Of a stretch of DNA of 64,000 nt, positions 8,422 through 16,184 are shown in pieces (position 1 is the stretch's first letter; each line of letters opens with the position of its first letter). Below the pieces are notes generated by a model, which ran no database searches, was not told the DNA's origin, and was given only the letters and a program-made list of their open reading frames with translations. A program made the position numbers and the translations under genes. Origin of the DNA: Kocuria flava (GTDB taxonomy: Bacteria > Actinomycetota > Actinomycetes > Actinomycetales > Micrococcaceae); assembly GCF_001482365.1 (NCBI RefSeq), contig NZ_CP013254.1, positions 3,410,001-3,474,000 on the forward strand, written 5' to 3'.

Positions 8422-9555
8422 ATGAGCACCGTCTCGGACCGTCCTCAGCCCTGGAGCCCCCTGACTGTGCGGCTGATGCTGGCCCAGACCGCCGTGCTGC
8501 TGGTCGGTCTGGTCATCGTGGTGATCACCGCGGTCATGGTCGGCCCGTCGATGTTCTACCACGAGCTCATCCGGGCGGGCCACGCCGATGAGGCCTCCGG
8601 GCTGATGCACCTGGAAGATGCCTTCCGCTCGGTGAGCCTCACCGCCTTGGCCATCGGCGGGATCCCCGCTCTTTACATCGCCGGGCTGCTCAGCTTCTAC
8701 CTCTACCGCACGATCGGGAAGTCCCTGGCCTCCTTCACCACCGCCGCCGGCGAGGTGGCCGCCGGCAACTACGGCGTCCGCGTCACCTCCCCCAAGCTGG
8801 GCCCGGAGTTCGACTCCCTGGCCGCCTCCTTCAATGACATGGCCGCCAAGCTCAACGCCGTGGACACCACCCGGCGCCAGATGCTGGCCGATCTGGCCCA
8901 TGAGATGCGCACCCCCCTGACCAGCCTCAAGGGCCACCTGGAGGGCATCGAGGACGGGGTCGTGGATCTGGACGAACGGACCACCGCCATTCTGCACGCC
9001 CAGATCACCCGGTTGGAGCGGCTGGCCCGCGACATCCGCCAGCTGACCCAGGCGGAGGAGGGCATGACCCATCTCCAGCTCACCCTTCAGGACCCCGACC
9101 AGTTGGCGGCCCAAGCCGTCGACGCCGTCGAACAGGCCGCGGTCGACAAGAACGTCTCGGTGACCAACATCAGCACCGGCAGCCCGGTGGCACCCGTGCT
9201 GGTGGATCGAGAACGGATGGGACAGGTACTGGGCAACCTGCTGGAGAACGCCCTGCGCCACACCCCACCCGGAGGTGCCATCACGGTGCACACCGACCAC
9301 CGCCCGACAGAAGTCACCTTCACGGTCACCGACACCGGAGAAGGCATTCCTGCGGCCAGCCTGGCGCACGTCTTCGAGCGTTTCTACCGCGCCAACACGG
9401 GCCGTGAAGCTCAGCGCGGCGGGTCAGGACTGGGGCTGGCCATCAGCAAGGCCCTCGTCGAGGCCCAGGGCGGGACACTGGAGGCGACCAGTCCCGGACC
9501 CGGGCGGGGGGCCAGCTTCCGGATCCGTCTGCCCCGGCGCGCGGCCTCGGGCTGA
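8422..9555 (+). CDS. Membrane sensor histidine kinase of the copper-type two-component system
   Basis: The 377-residue kinase has a first membrane helix (about 16-40), a short outer loop (41-70), a second helix (72-97), a HAMP linker, the phosphoacceptor His160 in DLAHEMRTPLTSLKGHLEG, the N box LGNLLENALRHTPPGG, G1 DTGEGIP and G2 GGSGLGLAI. The outer loop is very short and contains Met44, His47, His54, Met62 and His63, which could bind a soft metal (inference). Its start overlaps the regulator stop by four bases, so translation was coupled. The regulator partner is now interrupted; whether the kinase is still expressed depends on a promoter in or after the IS5 element. Confidence 0.93.
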   Translation: MSTVSDRPQPWSPLTVRLMLAQTAVLLVGLVIVVITAVMVGPSMFYHELIRAGHADEASGLMHLEDAFRSVSLTALAIGGIPALYIAGLLSFYLYRTIGKSLASFTTAAGEVAAGNYGVRVTSPKLGPEFDSLAASFNDMAAKLNAVDTTRRQMLADLAHEMRTPLTSLKGHLEGIEDGVVDLDERTTAILHAQITRLERLARDIRQLTQAEEGMTHLQLTLQDPDQLAAQAVDAVEQAAVDKNVSVTNISTGSPVAPVLVDRERMGQVLGNLLENALRHTPPGGAITVHTDHRPTEVTFTVTDTGEGIPAASLAHVFERFYRANTGREAQRGGSGLGLAISKALVEAQGGTLEATSPGPGRGASFRIRLPRRAASG

Positions 9556-9653
9556 TCCCACAGCGGCCACTGGCAAGCTCCCATCGATAACAGGCTGTAC
9601 CCGCGACCGCGTATGGTCTGCGGTAGCGGGCACTGCCCCGTCAACACATCTGT

Positions 9654-10883
9654 CTACTCCCGGGGGCTTCCGGAGGATCCCGCCAGCATCAGTCGTCGGA
9701 TGGCCTTCACGCTGGTGCTGACCACCCGTTCCAGCGGACCCTGCCCCAGCGCCCGCTGCCAGGCCACCGCGAACAATGCCGCCGCCGCCAGGTTGATCAC
9801 GAACCACAGGTAGGGCAGATCGTAGTGGACCTCGAAGGAGAGCCCCACCAAGTGAGCCGTGTACAGGGTCAGGGTCATCGCACCCATCGCCGACAACGGC
9901 AGCAACCACGGCCCGATCTTCTGGCCGATCAGCAAGAACACCCCCAGCACCGCCAGGCTCATTCCCAGACTCGCCGCGATGGCCAGTGGGGTGTTGGTGT
10001 GCGGGGTGGTGATCGCCAGCCACCACCCCGTGGTCGTCGGCAGCACGTCCGGTCCCCAGATCAAGGCCTCCTCCAGGTCGTGCTCGCTCATCGAGGCGCT
10101 GTGCAGCAACCGCTCGTAGCCGCCGAAAGCGTAGAGCAGGACATACGAGGCGACCCGAGCGAAGATCACCAGCCCGATCCCCACCACGAGCACACGGACC
10201 TGGACCTCGATCCTGCGCAGGTTCAACCGCCCCAGCCCCAGTCCCACCAGCAGGTAAGTCATGTACGGCAAGGCCGGATAGGTGCCGGTCAGCAGCAACT
10301 GGGCGGCTACGGCCCCCGGCTCGGTCAGCAGGTCCGTGAAGGTGGGGTTGTAGGAGACGAACTCGGGCAAGGAGTTCCGCAGCCCCTGCATCAGCAGCGG
10401 AGCCACAACCCCGGAGACCGCCGCGGAGGCGAACAACGCCTTTGGGCCCAGGTGCAGGAACGGAATGGCCAAGAGGAAGAACACCCCGTAGTAGATCAAA
10501 ATGTTGTACGCCGGCGGATCCTCGGGCATCAAGGTCCCGATCCACAACCCCACCACGGCGATCAATACCGCCCGCACCACCAGCCCCACGCGGTCGGCGG
10601 CCATTGTTCTGCCCTCATGCGGGTGACGACCCCCGGAAGTCAGGGCCAATCCCACCCCCGCCAGCAGGGCGAACAGCGCCGCCGAGTCCCCCGAGAACAG
10701 GATCCACGACCAACTCGCCTCACCGGTGTCCTCATCCCATGCCGGCAGCAGGTGAATGGCCATCAGCCCGATCAAGGCCAGCCCCCGAGCGGCGTCGATG
10801 CCCACCAGCCGCCTCGTCGGTCTGATGATCACCTGGCCGAGGTCCAGCCGGGCGGAACCTCCCGCCCTTGATGTCCTACTCAT
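9654..10883 (-). CDS. Multi-pass membrane protein, DUF1624/heparan-glucosaminide acetyltransferase-like
   Basis: This 409-residue polytopic membrane protein begins its core with RRLVGIDAARGLALIGLMAIHLLP, the signature of the DUF1624/HGSNAT group (with the conserved D and H in the first helix), and continues with about ten hydrophobic helices, ending in a basic tail. Members of this group are thought to move acyl groups across the membrane; the substrate is unknown here. ATG at 10883 follows AGGGGGAACC. It diverges from the copper efflux operon, and a TGAAGAT-type box lies about 114 bp upstream, which ties it to the two-component system rather than CsoR (inference). Confidence 0.8.
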   Translation of the reverse strand: MSRTSRAGGSARLDLGQVIIRPTRRLVGIDAARGLALIGLMAIHLLPAWDEDTGEASWSWILFSGDSAALFALLAGVGLALTSGGRHPHEGRTMAADRVGLVVRAVLIAVVGLWIGTLMPEDPPAYNILIYYGVFFLLAIPFLHLGPKALFASAAVSGVVAPLLMQGLRNSLPEFVSYNPTFTDLLTEPGAVAAQLLLTGTYPALPYMTYLLVGLGLGRLNLRRIEVQVRVLVVGIGLVIFARVASYVLLYAFGGYERLLHSASMSEHDLEEALIWGPDVLPTTTGWWLAITTPHTNTPLAIAASLGMSLAVLGVFLLIGQKIGPWLLPLSAMGAMTLTLYTAHLVGLSFEVHYDLPYLWFVINLAAAALFAVAWQRALGQGPLERVVSTSVKAIRRLMLAGSSGSPRE

Positions 10884-10996
10884 GGTTCCCCCTGATGTAC
10901 TGGGCCCGGCCAGTGGCCGGGCCCGATGTCCCGGCACATCCGGGATCACCTGTACTGAGGGTGTCCGCTGCAGTTCGAGCCCACGTCGAGCAATCC

Positions 10997-11014
10997 TCAA
11001 GATTGAATGAAGAT
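10997..11014. promoter_or_regulatory. Putative response-regulator box 3
   Basis: TCAAGATTGAATGAAGAT differs from the 2744 box in two positions. It lies between the acyltransferase gene (113 bp to its start) and the CsoR-controlled promoter (115 bp to its -35). Confidence 0.5.
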
Positions 11015-11129
11015 CGCCGTGCCTCATCCACCAAAGGCGACACAGGCCGTCTCCGAGGAGCAAAGCGGGAAGTCCCGCGATCGCCGCACCCCTTCTTCCC
11101 CACCCGCCGCAGTTTCCCTCTCTCACCCG

Positions 11130-11158
11130 TTGACACAGGTACCCCAGGGGGGTATATC
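11130..11158 (+). promoter_or_regulatory. copZA promoter with CsoR operator in the spacer
   Basis: A consensus -35 TTGACA (11130-11135) and -10 TATATC (11153-11158) are 17 bp apart. The spacer and -10 contain TACCCCAGGGGGGTA (11140-11154), matching the TACCC-N-GGGTA core of CsoR operators, so apo-CsoR bound here would block polymerase. Confidence 0.85.
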
Positions 11159-11177
11159 TATGTACAGATATACCCCC
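11148..11177. promoter_or_regulatory. Extended palindrome overlapping the copZA start site
   Basis: GGGGGTATATCT and AGATATACCCCC are perfect 12-bp arms around ATGTAC. The left arm shares bases with the CsoR core; the right arm may be a second CsoR tetramer site or a 5' hairpin in the mRNA. Confidence 0.6.
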
Positions 11178-11206
11178 ACGCCGTAGACGATGAGAAGGGC
11201 ATGAGC

Positions 11207-11419
11207 ATGACGACTACTCAATTCCAGGTGACCGGGATGACCTGCGGACACTGCGAGATGTCCGTGCGCGAGGAGGTCCAGGAGGTGGCGGGCGTGACCG
11301 GCGTCGAGGTCAGCCACCAGAGCGGGCAGCTGGTCGTCACCAGCGCCGAGCCGGTGGACGAGGCGGCGGTCATCGCCGCGGTCGAGGAGGCCGGCTACCA
11401 GGTGGTGCGGTCGGCGTGA
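11207..11419 (+). CDS. copZ: CopZ-like copper chaperone (HMA domain)
   Basis: A 70-residue single HMA domain with the metal site GMTCGHC (Cys13, Cys16) and the beta-alpha-beta pattern of copper chaperones, ending EEAGYQVVRSA. It should carry Cu(I) in the cytosol to the efflux ATPase encoded downstream. The ATG at 11207 is preferred over the in-frame ATG at 11201 because the AGAAGG ribosome site is 8 bases away rather than 2. It is the first gene after the CsoR-controlled promoter; its stop overlaps the GTG of the next gene (GTGA). Confidence 0.9.
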   Translation: MTTTQFQVTGMTCGHCEMSVREEVQEVAGVTGVEVSHQSGQLVVTSAEPVDEAAVIAAVEEAGYQVVRSA

Positions 11420-11625
11420 ACGCCGCCGCACGACTGGGGCTCTATGCGGCGGGGCTGGCAGTGATCTTCACCGCGGCCTTCGCCACGGCCGGAGCCGTGG
11501 TGCCGGAGGAGACGGTGACGGCCTGGACACAGCGGGCAGAAGGAGCCCGCACGAGCCAGCACACCGACGGCGGGCACGACGACAATCCGGTCGACACCGC
11601 GGCCAGCGGTCACAACGACTACTGA
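11416..11625 (+). CDS. Small one-helix membrane protein between copZ and copA
   Basis: The GTG start overlaps the copZ stop. The 69-residue product has one membrane helix (about 6-32, LGLYAAGLAVIFTAAFATAGAVV) and a short polar tail with several His and Asp residues (HTDGGHDDN, SGHNDY). No known domain is recognised. Position between chaperone and ATPase suggests a role in copper handling or ATPase assembly; the His/Asp tail could bind metal (inference). Confidence 0.7.
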   Translation: MNAAARLGLYAAGLAVIFTAAFATAGAVVPEETVTAWTQRAEGARTSQHTDGGHDDNPVDTAASGHNDY

Positions 11626-11687
11626 TCCACCACTGACCGAGCGCGACCGGACCGGTTGCACTCACCTCGGGAAGAAAGAAGTATCGC

Positions 11688-14009
11688 ATGTCTGCATCCG
11701 CGGCCCAGCCACAGGTCCTGGGCACCGACCTCGAGCTCGAGATCGGCGGGATGACCTGCGCCTCGTGCGCCAACCGGATCGAGCGCAAGCTCAACAAGCT
11801 CGACGGCGTCACCGCCACGGTCAACTACGCCACCGAGAAGGCCCACGTTAGCGCCCCGGCCGGCTACGATCCCGCAGCGCTGATCGCCGAGGTGGTCAAG
11901 ACCGGCTACACCGCTGCCCTGCCCGCCGAGAAGCAGGTCGCCGGAGACGGTACCGGCGATGACGACAGAGCGCCGGATACCGAGCTGGTGAGCCTGCGCC
12001 ATCGGCTCATCGCCTCCGTCGTGCTCACGGTGCCCGTGATCGCGATGGCCATGATCCCGGCGCTGCAGTTCACCTACTGGCAGTGGGCGTCCCTGACGTT
12101 GGCCGCACCGGTGATCCTGTGGGCGGCGTGGCCGTTCCACAAGGCGGCGTGGGTCAATCTGCGCCACGGTGCTGCGACCATGGACACGCTCATCTCGATG
12201 GGCACGCTGGCAGCCTTCCTGTGGTCGCTCTACGCGCTGTTCTTCGGCACGGCCGGAGTCCCGGGGATGACCCACGCCTTCGAGCTGACCGTCGCGCCCA
12301 CCGACGGGGCCGGCAACATCTACCTGGAGGTCGGTGCCGGGGTGACGATGTTCATCCTGGCCGGGCGCTACTTCGAGAAGCGCTCCAAGCGGCAGGCCGG
12401 CGCCGCCCTGCGCGCCCTGCTCGAGCTCGGGGCCAAGGACGTCGCGGTCATGCGCGGTGGGGCCGAGGTGCGCATCCCGGTCGAGGAGCTGGCCGCGGGC
12501 GACGAGTTCGTGGTCCGTCCCGGGGAGAAGATCGCCACCGACGGCGTCATCACCTCGGGCACCTCGGCGGTCGATGCCTCGATGCTCACCGGCGAGTCCG
12601 TGCCGGTCGAGGTCACCGCCGGCGACCCGGTGACGGGTGCGACCGTCAACGCCGGCGGCCGCCTGCTGGTCCGCGCGACCCGGGTGGGCTCGGACACGCA
12701 GCTGGCGCAGATGGCCCAGCTGGTGGAGGACGCCCAGTCCGGCAAGGCCGAGGTGCAGCGCCTGGCCGATCGGGTCTCCGGGGTGTTCGTCCCGGTCGTC
12801 ATCGCGATCGCCGTCGCCACCCTGGCCGCCTGGCTGGGCGCCGGCTTCCCCGCCTCCGCCGCCTTCACCGCCGCGGTGGCGGTGCTGATCATCGCCTGCC
12901 CCTGCGCCCTCGGGTTGGCCACCCCCACCGCGCTGCTGGTGGGCACCGGCCGCGGCGCCCAGCTGGGCATCCTCATCAAGGGCCCGGAGGTCCTGGAGTC
13001 CACCCGCAAGGTCGACACCATCGTGCTCGACAAGACCGGCACCGTCACCACCGGCAGGATGACGGTCGTCGACGTCATCACCGCCGAGGGCGTCGACCGC
13101 CGGGAGCTACTGAGGCTGGCCGGGGCGCTGGAGAACTCCAGTGAGCACCCCATCGCCCAGGCCATCGCCCGCGGCGCCACCGGGCGGGTCGAGACCCTAC
13201 CCACCCCCGAGTCCTTCCAGAACCTGGCGGGCCAGGGTGTGCAGGGCGTGGTCGAGGGCCACCTGGTGGCCGTGGGCCGGGAATCCCTGTTGGCGGAGTG
13301 GGCACTGGCCATGCCCGCCGAGCTGGCCGCGGCCAAGGCTGCCGCGGAGGCCGGCGGGCAGACCGCCGTGGTCGTGGCCTGGGACGGGTCAGTCCGCGGA
13401 GTGCTGGTGGTCGCCGATGCGATCAAGGACACCAGTGCCGAGGCCATCGCCCAGTTCCGCGCCCTAGGCTTGACCCCGGTGCTGCTCACCGGGGACAACC
13501 AGGCCGCGGCCAAGGAGGTCGCCGCCCAGGTCGGCATCGAGGAGGTCATCGCCGAGGTGATGCCTGAGGACAAGGTCCGGGTGGTCACCGAGCTGCAGGC
13601 CCAGGGCAAGGTCGTGGCCATGGTCGGTGACGGCGTCAACGACGCCGCGGCCCTGGCCCAGGCCGACCTGGGCCTGGCGATGGGCACCGGCACCGACGCG
13701 GCCATCGAGGCCGCCGACCTCACCCTGGTGCGCGGGGACCTGCGTGCGGCCGCCGATGCGATCCGCCTGTCCCGCAAGACCCTGTCCACGATCAAGACCA
13801 ACCTGTTCTGGGCCTTCGCCTACAACATGGCCGCGATCCCGCTGGCCGCCCTCGGGCTGCTCAACCCGATGCTCGCCGGCGCCGCGATGGCCTTCTCCTC
13901 CGTCTTCGTGGTCGGAAACAGCCTCCGCCTGCGCACCTTCACCAGCCAGGCGACCACCCCGTCACCGGCCGCCTCCCGCCCCCGGGCGCGGCAGCCGATC
14001 GACGCCTGA
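11688..14009 (+). CDS. copA: Copper-exporting P1B-type ATPase
   Basis: The 773-residue pump has one N-terminal HMA domain (GGMTCASCANRIERKL, Cys24/Cys27), eight predicted membrane helices, the actuator TGES motif, the transmembrane CPC site (IIACPCALGLATPTALL), phosphorylation DKTGTVTTG, the HP motif (ENSSEHPIAQA) and the hinge MVGDGVNDAAALAQADLG. CPC and the C-terminal membrane residues YN and MAFSSVFVVGNSLRLR mark it as a Cu(I) exporter. It exports Cu(I) from the cytosol, receiving it from the chaperone upstream. It sits in the CsoR-controlled cluster. Confidence 0.97.
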   Translation: MSASAAQPQVLGTDLELEIGGMTCASCANRIERKLNKLDGVTATVNYATEKAHVSAPAGYDPAALIAEVVKTGYTAALPAEKQVAGDGTGDDDRAPDTELVSLRHRLIASVVLTVPVIAMAMIPALQFTYWQWASLTLAAPVILWAAWPFHKAAWVNLRHGAATMDTLISMGTLAAFLWSLYALFFGTAGVPGMTHAFELTVAPTDGAGNIYLEVGAGVTMFILAGRYFEKRSKRQAGAALRALLELGAKDVAVMRGGAEVRIPVEELAAGDEFVVRPGEKIATDGVITSGTSAVDASMLTGESVPVEVTAGDPVTGATVNAGGRLLVRATRVGSDTQLAQMAQLVEDAQSGKAEVQRLADRVSGVFVPVVIAIAVATLAAWLGAGFPASAAFTAAVAVLIIACPCALGLATPTALLVGTGRGAQLGILIKGPEVLESTRKVDTIVLDKTGTVTTGRMTVVDVITAEGVDRRELLRLAGALENSSEHPIAQAIARGATGRVETLPTPESFQNLAGQGVQGVVEGHLVAVGRESLLAEWALAMPAELAAAKAAAEAGGQTAVVVAWDGSVRGVLVVADAIKDTSAEAIAQFRALGLTPVLLTGDNQAAAKEVAAQVGIEEVIAEVMPEDKVRVVTELQAQGKVVAMVGDGVNDAAALAQADLGLAMGTGTDAAIEAADLTLVRGDLRAAADAIRLSRKTLSTIKTNLFWAFAYNMAAIPLAALGLLNPMLAGAAMAFSSVFVVGNSLRLRTFTSQATTPSPAASRPRARQPIDA

Positions 14010-14041
14010 ACCCACCCCCACCTATCGAGAGGAACACCCTC

Positions 14042-14278
14042 ATGTGCCACCACGACCAGCACGGTCATCACCATGGACTCGCGGACGACGACCACCAGGC
14101 CGGATCCTCCAGCGACGAGGTTGCCGAGTGCCCGGTGATGCCCGGCAATCAGGTCGTCAAGGCCGAGGCCGAGGCCAAGGGCTACTACCGCGATTACGAG
14201 GGTCAGCGATACTGGCTCTGCTGCGCCGGATGCGGCCCAGCCTTCGACGCCGACCCCGCCAAGTACACGGCGGCCTGA
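14042..14278 (+). CDS. Small YHS-domain protein
   Basis: This 78-residue protein has a His-rich N-terminus (CHHDQHGHHHG) and a YHS-type metal motif (ECPVMPG near residue 29, then YRDYEGQRYWLCCAGCGPAFDADPAKY). YHS domains are found in copper ATPases and metal-related proteins and bind metal through Cys. It lies 32 bp after copA with a GAGAGGAA ribosome site and is likely a cytosolic metal-binding accessory. Confidence 0.8.
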   Translation: MCHHDQHGHHHGLADDDHQAGSSSDEVAECPVMPGNQVVKAEAEAKGYYRDYEGQRYWLCCAGCGPAFDADPAKYTAA

Positions 14279-14301
14279 TCCCACCCAGCGCCCCCTTGCG
14301 C

Positions 14302-14343
14302 CGGCGGTCCCGGACCAGCCCCACGGCTGGCCCGGGACCGCCG
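14302..14343 (+). terminator. Strong hairpin between the YHS gene and csoR
   Basis: CGGCGGTCCCGG pairs perfectly with CCGGGACCGCCG, with a nested CCAG/CTGG stem. No T-run follows, so it may lower rather than stop transcription into csoR. Confidence 0.5.
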
Positions 14344-14380
14344 ACCCATACAACACCCACCGAAAGACGACACCACCACC

Positions 14381-14707
14381 ATGGACGCCACCTCTGTCCC
14401 CGAGACCACCAACGAGTGCCACACCGCCCACGGCTACATCAGCGACAAGGACCGGTACCTGGCCCGCCTCAAGCGCATCGAGGGCCAGGCCCGAGGCATC
14501 CACCGCATGATCGACGAGGAGCAGTACTGCATCGACATCCTCACCCAGATCTCCGCCCTGACCTCCGCGCTGCGCAACGTCGGACTGGGATTGCTCGACG
14601 ACCACATGAAGCACTGCGTCCTGGACGCAGCACAGCTCGGCGACGCCGCCGCCGAAGCCAAGATCAAGGAAGCCTCCGACGCCATCGCCCGTCTCGTCCG
14701 CTCCTGA
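14381..14707 (+). CDS. csoR: CsoR copper-sensing repressor
   Basis: The 108-residue helical protein of the CsoR/RcnR (DUF156) family has the Cu(I) ligand set Cys50-His75-Cys79 (EEQYCIDIL; DDHMKHCVLDA) and the DNA-contacting RLKRIEGQARGIHRMI segment. Apo-CsoR represses, and Cu(I) releases it. The matching operator lies in the copZ promoter at 11140. It is the last gene of the cluster and is probably co-transcribed, giving feedback control. Confidence 0.95.
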   Translation: MDATSVPETTNECHTAHGYISDKDRYLARLKRIEGQARGIHRMIDEEQYCIDILTQISALTSALRNVGLGLLDDHMKHCVLDAAQLGDAAAEAKIKEASDAIARLVRS

Positions 14708-14755
14708 CACAGAGCTGCCCCCGTCCGCAGGTGCCCTGAACCGGCCTGGGTCTAG

Positions 14756-16150
14756 TACTACAGTCGCACTTGTGAGGCATGGCCGTGCGCTCTGTAGTGG
14801 TGTTCTTTGGCGCGATGCTGGTGTTTGCGGCGCCAGCGGGAACGGTTCAGGACGATCTGTGGTTCTGGTGGTGCGGCCCAGATCAGCAGGACGAGCAGGT
14901 GCCGGATTTCGGGCAGGCTCAAGGCGATGAGCTGGCTGTCTCCGCCGGGGTGGCCCCCCTTTTTGCCGCTGCCCGGGCGCGGGTGACGGTGAGGAAAACG
15001 TGGGCGAGCATCGCCAAGGTGATGTGGCGGTACCACCCGGTGTACTGGCGCACCTGGTACTGGTCGAGTCCGGTTTGGCCCTTGGCGGTCTGGAAGGTCT
15101 CCTCGATGGCCCACCGGGTTCCGGCGATCCGGGCCAGTTCGGCCAGGCTCACCCTGGGCGGGGCGAAGCACAGGTAGTAGGCGAGCTCGGTGGGATCCGT
15201 GAGAGACCGGCGGGCCAGCAGCCAGTACTCACCGACCGGGTCGAGCATCCCGTTGACCCGCACCCGGGCCCATCCGTAGCGGCGGGGCCCTTTGGCGCCG
15301 TCCCCGGCCGCGCGCACCCGCCAAGTCTGGGCCGGCAAGGACGCGATCAGCTCCCTGGCCCGCACCTGGTGGAAGGCCAGGGGCCCGGCCTTCGGCCACA
15401 CGGCCTGGCTGGCCGGCACGCCCAGCACGTAGTGCAGCCCGGTCTCCTCCACGGCCCGGCGGAAGGCCCAGGCCTGGCCGTAGACGGTATCGGCGGTCAC
15501 CCATGCGGCCGGTACATGGGCGGCCACCGCCCGTTCCAGCATGGTCGCGGCCAGTTCCGGCTTCGTGGCGAAGCCCCGTTCCTCCGGGATGCCCGCGGCA
15601 GCGCAACGGTCGGAGTCCTCGGTCCAGGCCCTGGGCAGATACAACTCCCGGTCCAGGAACGTCCGCCCGGACTGGGTGGCGTAGGTGAGGAACACCCCGA
15701 CCTGGCAGTTCTCCGTCCGCCCTGCCGTGCCCGAGTACTGCCGGGCGACCCCGGCCGAGCGGGTTCCTTTCTTGAGGAACCCTGTTTCGTCCACCACCAG
15801 CACCCCGTCCGAGTCCCCGAGATAGGACACCACGTAGGCGCGCAGGTCATCGCGCAGCGCGTCCGGGTCCCAGTCCGTGGTCGAGAGCAACCGCTGCATC
15901 GCATCCGGGGTGGCGTGGCCGGCCTGCTCCGAGATCGTCCACGAGTTCTTCCGCTCCGCACCTGAGAGCAACCCCTGCAGGTAGGCCATCGCGTTGGCCC
16001 GCGGCTCCGCCCTCGCGAACCGCCCACCGATCAGCTCCGCGACTTCCTCCAGACCCTCGGCCCACTGCCGAACCTCGGCCACCGCCACGTCCTCGCTCAT
16101 CACACCATGATGAGCCGGGCCACAACCCCTTCACAAGCGCGACTGTAGTA
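14756..16150 (-). mobile_element. IS701-family insertion sequence, copy 2 (inverted)
   Basis: This is a 1395-bp element with the same ends and length as copy 1, in the opposite orientation. The flanks are CTAG (14752-14755) and CTAA (16151-16154): both fit the YTAR target rule but they do not match, so the original duplication has been mutated or the right side was replaced by an adjacent deletion. Confidence 0.92.
14919..16100 (-). CDS. IS701-family transposase (copy 2)
   Basis: The product is identical in sequence to the transposase of copy 1, including the early end AETASSSP after the A5G6 run and the continuation of the usual C-terminus in the -1 frame (stop near 14758). Identity of the two copies indicates recent transposition, and argues that the frame change is part of the element's normal expression rather than random decay. 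Confidence 0.9.
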   Translation of the reverse strand: MSEDVAVAEVRQWAEGLEEVAELIGGRFARAEPRANAMAYLQGLLSGAERKNSWTISEQAGHATPDAMQRLLSTTDWDPDALRDDLRAYVVSYLGDSDGVLVVDETGFLKKGTRSAGVARQYSGTAGRTENCQVGVFLTYATQSGRTFLDRELYLPRAWTEDSDRCAAAGIPEERGFATKPELAATMLERAVAAHVPAAWVTADTVYGQAWAFRRAVEETGLHYVLGVPASQAVWPKAGPLAFHQVRARELIASLPAQTWRVRAAGDGAKGPRRYGWARVRVNGMLDPVGEYWLLARRSLTDPTELAYYLCFAPPRVSLAELARIAGTRWAIEETFQTAKGQTGLDQYQVRQYTGWYRHITLAMLAHVFLTVTRARAAAKRGATPAETASSSP

Positions 16151-16184
16151 CTAATAGAGGGCATGATCTAACCAGGAGAGGATC

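Larger units (their letters stand above)
5414..8425 (+). pseudogene. OmpR/CutR-family response regulator split by two nested insertion sequences
   Basis: Codons 1-108 and two bases of codon 109 lie at 5414-5739; the rest resumes at 8047-8425. Joining these across the two insertions gives a 234-residue response regulator. The receiver has acidic D13/D14, phosphoacceptor D57 in VLVLDLGLPGMDG and K106 in YVTKPFS; the C-terminal winged helix has RIEFDLLASLAARP, VDVHIGRIRKKLGD and TIRGIGYRMGTGR. The insertion point is KPF-S-PRELVARVQ, at the end of the receiver, so only a truncated receiver can be made without the DNA-binding domain. ATG at 5414 follows GAAGGA. The stop overlaps the start of the histidine kinase gene (ATGA at 8422). 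Family and neighbours suggest copper or envelope-stress sensing. Confidence 0.92.

Noticed and set aside
12368..13801. A 477-codon frame opposite copA
   Set aside because: It is an Ala/Ser/Thr-rich shadow of the ATPase with no domain.
5740..16150. The copper cluster as a composite transposon bounded by two inverted IS701 copies
   Set aside because: The outer flanks TTAG and CTAA are not a direct duplication, and copy 1 has its own matched TTAG pair inside the regulator gene, showing it inserted alone.
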